NCBI GenBank assembly: GCA_946886725.1
Contig: CAMPJF010000076.1
Location: 1-5,012 of the forward strand
Source of the DNA: an uncultured Candidatus Saccharibacteria bacterium
GTDB taxonomy: Bacteria; Patescibacteria; Saccharimonadia; Saccharimonadales; UBA6022
Length of the DNA: 5,012 nt
Reading direction: 5' to 3'
Part shown: piece after piece, positions 1 through 5,012 of the stretch
How positions within the stretch are numbered: position 1 is the stretch's first letter
Layout: each line of letters opens with the position of its first letter
Translations under genes and position numbers: made by a program
Notes under the pieces: generated by a model
What the model was told of the DNA's origin: nothing
The model's input: the letters and a program-made list of their open reading frames with translations, nothing else
Databases searched by the model: none

Positions 1-1050
1 ATTTTATACCGCACCAACTCCCAGAGTTACACACTTGAACGTGCGCTTATTCAGCAACGCGTCCCGTATCAAATCGTTGGCGGTGTACGATTTTATGACC
101 GCAAGGAAATTAAGGATGTCATTGCATACCTGCGACTACTGTATCAGCCGAATGACCGGATGAGCTTTAGTCGAATTGTTAATGTGCCGACGCGCGGTAT
201 CGGTGCAACGAGTCTTGAAAAGTTTTTGATTTGGCAAGCGAGTAGCGGCATGGATATTGTTTCGGCGCTAGTTAATGCCGACCAGACCAGTAGTGTAATG
301 GCGCGTGCGCGAACGGCATTTATGACACTCGGCGAGACGCTGCGTTTACTGCAGGCCAAAGTCGAGTCCGGGGATTCACCAAGTGATATTATCGAAGCAC
401 TCATTACTAAAACAGGCTACCGTGACTACATTTTAGACGGTACGCCACAAGCCGAAGAGCGCGAAGCGAATATTGGCGCGCTCATCTCTGATGCAAAATC
501 GTTTGCCTCATTGCCAGATTTTCTAGAGGAAGTTGCATTAATGTCCAGCCCCGACACAAATAGTCACGAACAAAAAGTGACACTTATGACTATTCATGCC
601 GCCAAGGGCTTGGAGTTTCCGGTCGTCTTTATGGTCGGGATGGAAGAGGGTATATTCCCGCATTCGCGAGTCTACGAGGCTGGTCCTGCTGAACTAGAAG
701 AGGAGCGGCGTCTATGTTATGTCGGCATGACGCGTGCGCGCGAGGAGTTGCATCTTAGCTATGCGCAAAGTCGTCTGCAGTTTGGGCAGCGGAGCTACAA
801 TCCCGCGTCCAGATTCCTGGCGGATATGGGGCATGAACTGATGTCTGCACCGGCGCCGTCATTTGGCCGTCAGGATGAATACGATGAATTTGACGATGGC
901 CCCGGCTTGGACATTGGCGACAGCGTTCGTTCTGCGATGTTCGGAGTGGGAGAAGTGATTGATATCGACGGACTGGCGGTAACGGTGCAGTTCGAAAGCG
1001 GAACGACGAAAAAGTTGAATGTGCAGTTTGCTCGCTTGGAAAAGTTATGA
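1..1050 (+). CDS. UvrD/PcrA-type superfamily 1A DNA helicase, C-terminal part (5' end outside window)
   Basis: ATP-dependent 3'-5' DNA helicase of the UvrD/PcrA/Rep family, acting in nucleotide excision and replication-linked repair. The frame is open from base 1, and 349 residues of the C-terminal half are present; the family is usually 650-750 residues, so the Walker A part lies upstream. Seen in order (numbered from the window edge): an LYRTN segment (2-6) followed by GGVRFYDRKEIKD (27-39), typical of domain 2A/2B; the motif V region VTLMTIHAAKGLEFPVVF (from 193); and motif VI with RRLCYVGMTRARE (236-248), which holds the arginine contacting ATP gamma-phosphate in the family. After an acidic linker (QDEYDEFDD) comes a small beta domain (306-349) resembling the Tudor-like PcrA/UvrD C-terminus that binds RNA polymerase. 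The TGA stop overlaps the next start as ATGA, suggesting translational coupling. The choice between pcrA and uvrD cannot be settled from this half. Confidence 0.95.
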   Translation: MLYRTNSQSYTLERALIQQRVPYQIVGGVRFYDRKEIKDVIAYLRLLYQPNDRMSFSRIVNVPTRGIGATSLEKFLIWQASSGMDIVSALVNADQTSSVMARARTAFMTLGETLRLLQAKVESGDSPSDIIEALITKTGYRDYILDGTPQAEEREANIGALISDAKSFASLPDFLEEVALMSSPDTNSHEQKVTLMTIHAAKGLEFPVVFMVGMEEGIFPHSRVYEAGPAELEEERRLCYVGMTRAREELHLSYAQSRLQFGQRSYNPASRFLADMGHELMSAPAPSFGRQDEYDEFDDGPGLDIGDSVRSAMFGVGEVIDIDGLAVTVQFESGTTKKLNVQFARLEKL

Positions 1051-1505
1051 GCCTGTATCATGCAATCGGTCGGCTTATCGCGCCGTTCCGTGTTGGGTTA
1101 TTTACTGCGCATAATTACGTCATTAAGGTGCCGCGAGCAAAGGTATTGGTATTCAACGAAGAAGATGAGATGCTTTTACTTAAAAGTTGGGGAGCTCAGC
1201 CACACTGGGGGTTGCCAGGCGGTGGTGCCAAGCGAAAAGAAGCGCCTGTCGACGCAGCCCGGCGTGAACTTTACGAAGAGGTTCGGCTTGATATTCCTGT
1301 GGCTCAATTTACGTATGTGACGACGCTACAGTATCGTTATCCTGCACCTATTTTTCGAGTTACTGTACAAAAACGTGCGGTTCCCGACGTCTCGTCGGTG
1401 CCGCGTGAAACGGTTGATTTGCGCTGGTTTTCTATCAAGGGGTTGCCATCAGACCGTTCGCCATTAGTGGATCTCGCGCTCAAAGAACTATCAAAAATGG
1501 ACTAA
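1047..1505 (+). CDS. Nudix hydrolase
   Basis: Predicted 152-residue cytoplasmic Nudix pyrophosphohydrolase, cleaving a nucleoside diphosphate linked to another moiety; the substrate cannot be inferred. The Nudix box spans G59 to L81: G59, five residues, E65, seven residues, then R73-E74-L75-Y76-E77-E78-V79-R80-L81. The catalytic and metal-binding glutamates E74, E77 and E78 are present. The usual glycine near the end of the box is arginine (R80). The preceding HWGLPGGG is the typical lead-in strand and loop. An N-terminal extension of about 25 residues (amphipathic, with FRVGLFTAHNYV) precedes the fold. The ATG lies within ATGA, overlapping the helicase stop. Only a weak purine-rich stretch (GGAAAAG, 1038-1044) precedes it, so translation is probably coupled to the helicase. 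Family certain, function open; nucleotide-pool cleaning is one guess given the repair helicase upstream. Confidence 0.93.
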   Translation: MSLYHAIGRLIAPFRVGLFTAHNYVIKVPRAKVLVFNEEDEMLLLKSWGAQPHWGLPGGGAKRKEAPVDAARRELYEEVRLDIPVAQFTYVTTLQYRYPAPIFRVTVQKRAVPDVSSVPRETVDLRWFSIKGLPSDRSPLVDLALKELSKMD

Positions 1506-1508
1506 TAT

Positions 1509-1517
1509 TGCTATAAT
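1509..1517 (+). promoter_or_regulatory. Extended -10 promoter for the cell-wall protein/rsmA/pgeF-like operon
   Basis: TG at 1509-1510, one base, then a perfect TATAAT at 1512-1517, lying just after the Nudix stop codon. There is no recognisable -35 box at the expected distance, which fits an extended -10 promoter. The start point would be near 1524, giving a leader of about 30 bases before the ATG at 1553. The same element type occurs in front of metG in this window. Confidence 0.7.
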
Positions 1518-1533
1518 AATACGAGTACACCGC

Positions 1534-1540
1534 GGAGGTG
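1534..1540 (+). promoter_or_regulatory. Shine-Dalgarno site of the DUF348-G5 gene
   Basis: GGAGGTG matches the anti-Shine-Dalgarno sequence over seven bases. It rules out the in-frame GTG at 1538, which is part of the site itself, and points to ATG 1553. The spacer of 12 bases is longer than usual. The site can be paired in two mutually exclusive small hairpins: 1527-1531 with 1537-1541, or 1535-1538 with 1543-1546. Confidence 0.75.
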
Positions 1541-1552
1541 TCCCTCGAAATT

Positions 1553-2764
1553 ATGAGAATTCTATCACGAAAACCCACCATTCCGTATGGCCTCGTCGCT
1601 GCAGTATTCTGTCTATTTATTGGCATTTTAGGTATCGTATTGGCGGCTAATGCTCGGGCAGAGTCGCAGACGAATATTGCTACTGGCGACCGACTTATTA
1701 CATTGCACGACGGAGCTATTGATCGTGGAATATTAACGGACGCCTCGACATTACGCGAGGCTTTTAAAGATGCTGGTATTGCGATCGACCCCGATGATCT
1801 AGTAGAGCCGGGGTTAGACGAGAAGCTTATTGCTAGTCACTATGACGTTAACGTGTACCGCGCGCGACCAGTTACCGTTGTTGATGGCGCGCTTCGCACC
1901 AAAATTTTATCGCCATACCAAACACCAGAGCAGATCGTAAAACACGCTAATGTTGTATTGCAGGACGAGGATGAGACTGTTGTGAGTGTTAATAATGATA
2001 TGGTGAGCCAAAGTGCTGGCTTGCAAGTGTCGATTGACCGTGCGACGCCATTTACGTTCGTTATGTATGGTAAGCGGATCGCCGCCTACACGCAGGGTAC
2101 AACAGTCGCTGAGATGCTTGAACTTAAGGAAGTGAAGTTGGCAGCTAACGATATGTTGTCACTAGCCAAATCCACGCCAATTACTGCTGGCATGACCGTT
2201 GAATTGTGGCGCGAAGGAAAGCAGACGATAACTCAAGATGAAGAGGTCGCATTTGAGGTAGAAAAGATCAATGATGCCGATCGCGAACTTGGCTATAAGG
2301 AAGTCAAGACGCCGGGCACGCTTGGGAGTCGTACTGTCAGTTATGAAATTGAAATGCGTAACGGTGTTGAAATTAGTCGTAAAGAAATTCAAAGTGTCAC
2401 AACCAAAGAACCGGTCAAGCAAGTTGAAGTCGTTGGCGCGAAGTTACCGACACCTACTAATCCGACAGAAGCACAGGCCCTTGGTCATCAGATGATGTTG
2501 GATTATGGATATAGCGAAGCTGAATGGCCATGTCTATATAATCTGTGGATGCGCGAATCTGGGTGGCGAACAACCGCCGGCAATCAGAGTTCTGGCGCGT
2601 ATGGCATTCCTCAGGCGCTACCAGCTAGCAAGATGGCGACGGTCGGCCCCGACTACCTGACGAATGCAGCAACGCAGATCACTTGGGGATTAGGGTATGT
2701 GAAAGGAAGATACGGTACGCCATGCGGTGCGTGGAGTAGTTTCCAGGCGAAGGGATGGTATTAG
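1553..2764 (+). CDS. Secreted or membrane-anchored DUF348-G5 protein with C-terminal lysozyme-like (transglycosylase) domain
   Basis: Predicted 403-residue cell-envelope peptidoglycan hydrolase related in layout to YabE/RpfB proteins. Residues 1-12 are short and basic, 13-32 form a hydrophobic segment, and A34-R35-A36 before E37 is a plausible signal peptidase site. Two DUF348-like ubiquitin-fold repeats lie at about 47-110 and 158-222. A G5 domain follows at about 224-297; G5 domains are associated with surface proteins and sugar or wall binding. A PTPTNPTE linker leads to a lysozyme-like domain (about 306-403) with WMRESGW, E335 being the likely catalytic acid, then SSGAYGIPQALP and a terminal GWY. 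This matches C-terminal domains of actinobacterial transglycosylase-like proteins rather than the classical Rpf domain. C327 and C391 flank the domain and could form a disulfide outside the membrane. The start is ATG 1553, because the upstream GTG is buried in the ribosome site. It overlaps the likely rsmA start by 38 bases. It could in principle act on the wall of a host or neighbouring cell, but that is inference. Confidence 0.9.
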   Translation: MRILSRKPTIPYGLVAAVFCLFIGILGIVLAANARAESQTNIATGDRLITLHDGAIDRGILTDASTLREAFKDAGIAIDPDDLVEPGLDEKLIASHYDVNVYRARPVTVVDGALRTKILSPYQTPEQIVKHANVVLQDEDETVVSVNNDMVSQSAGLQVSIDRATPFTFVMYGKRIAAYTQGTTVAEMLELKEVKLAANDMLSLAKSTPITAGMTVELWREGKQTITQDEEVAFEVEKINDADRELGYKEVKTPGTLGSRTVSYEIEMRNGVEISRKEIQSVTTKEPVKQVEVVGAKLPTPTNPTEAQALGHQMMLDYGYSEAEWPCLYNLWMRESGWRTTAGNQSSGAYGIPQALPASKMATVGPDYLTNAATQITWGLGYVKGRYGTPCGAWSSFQAKGWY

Positions 2765-3548
2765 TATTTCTGGCCCAAATAAATCATTAGGACAGCACTG
2801 GCTGCGCGACCGTGATGTGTTGGCGCATATTGCTGATTGCGCAGAGCTAACGGCGGACGACACTGTACTGGAGATTGGTCCGGGTCTCGGAACATTAACG
2901 AGTGAGTTGCTGCGTCGCAGTAATAAAGTCGTTGCCGTTGAATTTGATGAAGAGTTGGCACGTAAGCTGCCAGCGCAGTTCCCTGGAAAAGATTTAACCG
3001 TCATCCAAAGCGATATTCTTTCGTTCGATTTATCACAACTACCATCTGGCTACAAAGTGGTCGCGAATGTGCCATACTATATCACCAGCAAAATCGTGCA
3101 ATTATTAATGACCGCCGACAATAAACCAGACATTGCCGTGCTACTTGTGCAAAAAGAAGTTGCCGAGCGCTTGGCGGCGCAACCTGGCGATATGAGTATT
3201 TTAGCGGTAAGCGCACAATTATTCGCCGATGTAACACTGGGTGATGTGGTGGGTGCGGAGATGTTTACGCCGCCACCAAAGGTAGATAGCCAGGTCGTCA
3301 TATTAAAGACTCGCTCGACGCCGTTATTAGCGGATGTATTGGAGAAAGATTTTTTCCGCGTCGTAAAAGCGGGTTTTTCGGCAAAGCGTAAAATGCTTCG
3401 GTCGAGTCTTTCTGGTGGATTGGGTATTTCAAAAGATCAGGCAGAGGCGCACCTGAACGCAGCTGGTATACGGCCTAATGATCGCGCGGAAAGCCTGTCG
3501 CTTGAGCAGTGGCAAATACTGACAAGGGTTGTTTGTGATACAGTCTAA
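2727..3548 (+). CDS. rsmA: 16S rRNA (adenine-N6,N6)-dimethyltransferase
   Basis: KsgA/RsmA dimethylates the two adjacent adenosines in the 3'-terminal helix 45 loop of 16S rRNA, using S-adenosylmethionine during small-subunit maturation. With the start at GTG 2727 it has 273 residues, the usual family length. Visible motifs: N-terminal NKSLGQHWLRD (18-28); SAM-binding motif I EIGPGLG (49-55); acidic ribose contact E72 in VAVEFDEE; D96 in QSDIL; the catalytic NVPYY (114-118, equivalent to NLPYN/F); PPPKVDS (182-188); and the C-terminal AGFSAKRKMLRSSL block (from 215) contacting RNA. No ATG lies in frame. The GTG has no well-placed ribosome site (AAGGA at 2703-2707 is 19 bases away), so residues 1-16 may not be translated. 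An ATT at 2760 or 2766 next to the upstream TAG, behind GAAGGGA at 2749-2755, is an alternative. Function is certain, the exact start is not. It is co-directional and overlapping with genes on both sides. Confidence 0.95.
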   Translation: MRGVVSRRRDGISISGPNKSLGQHWLRDRDVLAHIADCAELTADDTVLEIGPGLGTLTSELLRRSNKVVAVEFDEELARKLPAQFPGKDLTVIQSDILSFDLSQLPSGYKVVANVPYYITSKIVQLLMTADNKPDIAVLLVQKEVAERLAAQPGDMSILAVSAQLFADVTLGDVVGAEMFTPPPKVDSQVVILKTRSTPLLADVLEKDFFRVVKAGFSAKRKMLRSSLSGGLGISKDQAEAHLNAAGIRPNDRAESLSLEQWQILTRVVCDTV

Positions 3549-4242
3549 CCAGCCAACTATTTTTAGTGACGACATTGTCGTCGGCGTGTCGTCGGTTGAC
3601 GATGGCAATATGCATTTTGCTTTTGGCGACGAAGATGAAACGCGGCAGAATCGCATTGATTTTCTCCGACAACTCGATATTGATCCAACGCAGGCGACGC
3701 TCGTAAGTGTGTCGTACGAGGATACGACTGATTTTGCGCGCTACCGAGTCGTTGATGAAGAGAATCTTGGTGAAGGGATGCTTGCGTTAGTTTCTGAGTT
3801 TCACGCCGACGCCTTGGTCGTAACGCGCCCAGACCACGCCTTGTTTCTGCCATTAGCCGATTGTGTTGGTGCGATTATTTATGATCCGACGACGAAAGTG
3901 ATGATGCTCTCTCATTTAGGCCGGCACAGTGTCGAGCAAGATGGAGCTGGTAAAAGCGTGCGGTATTTAGTGGAGGAATTTGGTAGCGAACCTGGCGATC
4001 TCAAGATTTGGCTGAGTCCGGCAGTGGGTAATGAAAGCTACCCTTTGCAGGCGTTCGAAAATCGTAGCTTACAAGATGTTGTTTGCGGACAACTAGAGCG
4101 TGCTGGTATTGGCCTCGAGCAAATTGAAGTCAGTGATGTTGATACGGCTGATGATGATAATTATTTTTCGCACAGTGAATATCTAGCCGGAAATCAAATG
4201 ACTGACGGCCGTTTTGCGATTGTTGCCATGATGCAAGACTAG
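3535..4242 (+). CDS. Divergent PgeF/YfiH (DUF152, 'polyphenol oxidase' family) protein
   Basis: Predicted 235-residue cytoplasmic protein of the YfiH/PgeF/LACC1 family. Known members include purine nucleoside-cleaving enzymes and the peptidoglycan editing factor PgeF. Seen: DALVVT (92-97), then PLADC with C110, then SHLGRHSV with H127. The C-to-H spacing of 17 equals that of the zinc ligands C107 and H124 in E. coli YfiH. LSPAVGNESYP (160-170) corresponds to the family GPAIG...YEV block, and YFSHSE...DGRFAIV (from 210) to the usual C-terminal SYRR...TGR block. Odd: the normal Q-x-HG that gives the first zinc histidine is absent; the matching region reads SVSYEDTT (58-65). HAGWRG is HLGRHS and the C-terminal arginine pair is lost. 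Activity may therefore differ. The start is GTG 3535, because AAGGG at 3524-3528 sits six bases before it; TTG 3529 is too close. The gene overlaps rsmA by 14 bases, implying coupled translation. Confidence 0.8.
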   Translation: MIQSNQPTIFSDDIVVGVSSVDDGNMHFAFGDEDETRQNRIDFLRQLDIDPTQATLVSVSYEDTTDFARYRVVDEENLGEGMLALVSEFHADALVVTRPDHALFLPLADCVGAIIYDPTTKVMMLSHLGRHSVEQDGAGKSVRYLVEEFGSEPGDLKIWLSPAVGNESYPLQAFENRSLQDVVCGQLERAGIGLEQIEVSDVDTADDDNYFSHSEYLAGNQMTDGRFAIVAMMQD

Positions 4243-4265
4243 GTACTATTTTGGTGTGTGGCAAA

Positions 4266-4295
4266 CAAATTGCCCCACATTCGTGGAGCAATTTG
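4266..4295. terminator. Hairpin terminator between convergent genes, better suited to the - strand transcript
   Basis: Arms at 4266-4278 and 4283-4295 pair over 13 positions with a four-base loop (ATTC at 4279-4282). Read as + strand RNA there is one C-A mismatch (4274 with 4287). Read as - strand RNA the same pair is a G-U wobble, so the stem is complete. The - strand stem is followed by UUUGCC, with further U residues inside its last arm, a modest U-tract. The + strand stem is followed by CATCGA, with no U-run. It lies 23 bases after the pgeF-like stop and 18 bases beyond the stop of the convergent gene, so it probably serves the latter well and the former partly. Confidence 0.7.
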
Positions 4296-4313
4296 CATCG
4301 ACACGAAGCGGGG

Positions 4314-4742
4314 CTAGGAGAACTTCACTGATTTGATTGGTGAGCCGACATATACATCCGCGCCAAGTAGGTCTGGATGACCGACCGTTACGCGCAGTCG
4401 GCCTCCGACTTCTGGGAATTCATTTGCGCTCTCAGAACTAGGTGAAGATTGTACGCTCATAACAAGCGTCTCGCGTAGATTTTCTTTACGTTTGATCTGG
4501 GCAAGCCTGCGCCGAACGCCAAATGATTGCCGTTCGATAACCAGCCCAAATGCGCCGTAGAGTTCTTCGAGGACGGTGGCGTCTGTCCGTTTGCGGTCGA
4601 TACGCAAGCCGTATGTGCCGTTAAGTGTACCGACGAGTATGGCTTTATATCCGCTGTCGAACCGCACCTCGATATAATCGTCGGGGGCCGCATTTCTACC
4701 ATCGATGAAATATATCGTTCGCGAACCAATCGTGAAGGGCAT
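4314..4742 (-). CDS. Hypothetical protein, unrecognised family
   Basis: A 142-residue protein that I do not recognise. The start is ATG at 4742, behind an almost ideal ribosome site (4749-4757) with eight bases between AGGAGG and ATG; a GTG at 4751 in the same frame is part of that site and is rejected. The first 50 residues look beta-rich, with alternating hydrophobic residues (TIYFID, IEVRF, YKAILVGTLNGTYGLRI). A helix-like, strongly basic stretch follows (about 54-91, including RRRLAQIKRK). Next is a Ser/Pro/Glu-rich, probably disordered linker (97-112), then a second short beta-like segment (113-142: RLRVTVGHPDLLGADVYVG). There is no signal peptide, membrane segment, cysteine pair or obvious catalytic motif. 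The basic region would suit binding to nucleic acid or a ribosome, but this is a guess. It is the only gene on the - strand here, convergent to the PgeF-like gene and divergent from metG. Strong translation signals, a promoter-like pair and a terminator on its side support a real gene. Confidence 0.75.
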   Translation of the reverse strand: MPFTIGSRTIYFIDGRNAAPDDYIEVRFDSGYKAILVGTLNGTYGLRIDRKRTDATVLEELYGAFGLVIERQSFGVRRRLAQIKRKENLRETLVMSVQSSPSSESANEFPEVGGRLRVTVGHPDLLGADVYVGSPIKSVKFS

Positions 4743-4748
4743 CGCCCT

Positions 4749-4757
4749 CACCTCCTT
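4749..4757 (-). promoter_or_regulatory. Strong Shine-Dalgarno site of the hypothetical gene
   Basis: On the - strand the site reads AAGGAGGTG, a nine-base match to the anti-Shine-Dalgarno sequence and the strongest in the window. It ends seven bases before the ATG at 4742 and decides the start in favour of that codon over the GTG overlapping the site. Confidence 0.85.
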
Positions 4758-4774
4758 GCTAGATATGAATGACG

Positions 4775-4803
4775 ATAATGGCTAGTGTATCGTCCTCTGT
4801 CAG
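4775..4803 (-). promoter_or_regulatory. Possible promoter of the hypothetical gene
   Basis: On the - strand, CTGACA (4803-4798, five of six matches to TTGACA) is followed after exactly 17 bases by CATTAT (4780-4775, four of six matches to TATAAT). The predicted start near 4768 would give a leader of about 25 bases containing the ribosome site. The -10 box is weak, so this is a suggestion only. Confidence 0.4.
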
Positions 4804-4866
4804 TTCGTACAACCACAAGCACGAAACGGACCACTTTTCGTCTAGGGTGCGTGTTTACTTGCTCTC

Positions 4867-4875
4867 TGTTATAAT
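4867..4875 (+). promoter_or_regulatory. Extended -10 promoter of metG
   Basis: TG at 4867-4868, one base, then a perfect TATAAT at 4870-4875. No good -35 box is seen at 16-18 bases upstream. Transcription would begin near 4882, only about four bases before the ATG at 4886, so the mRNA would be almost leaderless. Confidence 0.7.
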
Positions 4876-4885
4876 GAAATTAATT

Positions 4886-5012
4886 ATGGGAAAAAAATTA
4901 TACATCACCACCGCCATTCCGTATGTCAATGCGACACCACATATTGGCAATGCGCTTGATTACCTGCTGGCTGACATATGGACACGATACCAAAAGCAAA
5001 ATGGTAAAGAAG
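4886..5012 (+). CDS. metG: Methionyl-tRNA synthetase, N-terminal fragment (3' end outside window)
   Basis: Class I aminoacyl-tRNA synthetase that charges tRNA-Met with methionine in the cytoplasm. Only the first 42 codons are present. The opening KKLYITTAIPYVNATPHIGN (3-22), followed by a DYLLADIWTRYQKQNG segment, is the characteristic start of the MetRS Rossmann fold. It has the methionine-pocket segment I-P-Y-x-N and the ATP-binding HIGH-type signature written HIGN (19-22). The start ATG 4886 has no ribosome site (AT-rich upstream) and sits right behind the extended -10 box. The in-frame ATG at 4874 overlaps that box, so if the promoter is right it cannot be transcribed. The gene is divergent from the hypothetical gene across 143 bases. 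Confidence 0.92.
   Translation, partial: MGKKLYITTAIPYVNATPHIGNALDYLLADIWTRYQKQNGKE

Noticed and set aside
1538..1552. GTG start adding five residues to the DUF348-G5 protein
   Set aside because: The GTG is part of the GGAGGTG ribosome site, so it cannot be used with that site; ATG 1553 gives a normal signal sequence.
2690..3004. Long - strand open frames inside rsmA and its upstream gene
   Set aside because: They are antisense to well-conserved protein motifs and have no start signals; they are compositional shadows.
3529..3534. TTG start for the PgeF-like gene
   Set aside because: It directly abuts the AAGGG ribosome site, while GTG 3535 has a proper six-base spacer.
4457..4729. Second - strand open frame of 90 codons overlapping the hypothetical gene
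   Set aside because: It has no ribosome site and its histidine/serine-rich content looks like an out-of-frame shadow.
4527..4772. Open frame of 81 codons on the + strand opposite the hypothetical gene
   Set aside because: It begins at a TTG without a ribosome site, lies wholly antisense to a gene with excellent translation signals, and shows no recognisable protein features.
4819..4850. Interrupted inverted repeat (GCACGAAA...TTTCGT...TGC) in the metG upstream region, considered as an operator
   Set aside because: The right arm is broken by several extra bases and the match is too short to separate from chance.
1..5012. CRISPR array, tRNA or rRNA gene, insertion sequence or phage genes
   Set aside because: No spaced direct repeats, cloverleaf, rRNA-like blocks, terminal inverted repeats, transposase or phage motifs were seen.

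Overview
The window is a gene-dense piece of a bacterial chromosome of intermediate GC. It uses the standard code: TGA, TAG and TAA all act as stops and no reading frame reads through TGA. The gene set is a UvrD/PcrA helicase, a Nudix hydrolase, a DUF348-G5-lysozyme-like cell-wall protein, RsmA, a divergent PgeF-family protein, an unrecognised small protein and MetG. The short overlapping genes, the actinobacterial-looking C-terminal domain of the cell-wall protein, the divergent PgeF and the MetRS N-terminus suggest Candidatus Saccharibacteria (TM7, Patescibacteria) or a close relative. That assignment is inference from resemblance, since no rRNA or marker phylogeny can be read here.

Layout: positions 1-4242 hold five genes on the + strand with almost no spacing. 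The 3' part of a UvrD/PcrA-type helicase (1-1050) overlaps a Nudix hydrolase (1047-1505) by four bases. After a 47-base gap carrying a clear extended -10 promoter comes a secreted DUF348-G5-lysozyme-like protein (1553-2764). It overlaps rsmA (2727-3548), which in turn overlaps a PgeF/YfiH-like gene (3535-4242). A strong hairpin (4266-4295) separates this run from a convergent gene of unknown function on the - strand (4314-4742). A 143-base divergent intergenic region then carries promoters for that gene and for metG, whose first 42 codons (4886 to the end) are present.

Working together: the cell-wall protein, RsmA and the PgeF-like protein look like one transcription unit. This resembles the yabE/rpfB-ksgA arrangement near metG in Firmicutes and Actinobacteria, which links cell-wall remodelling with ribosome maturation. 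The helicase (DNA repair) and Nudix hydrolase (possible nucleotide-pool sanitation) are translationally coupled upstream.

I found no RNA gene, CRISPR array, insertion sequence or prophage. The genes are mostly ordinary housekeeping genes. The points deserving a second look are the orphan antisense gene with a near-perfect ribosome binding site, the near-leaderless metG mRNA, the PgeF-like protein lacking its usual first zinc histidine, the rsmA gene without a convincing start codon, and competing hairpins over the ribosome binding site of the cell-wall gene.
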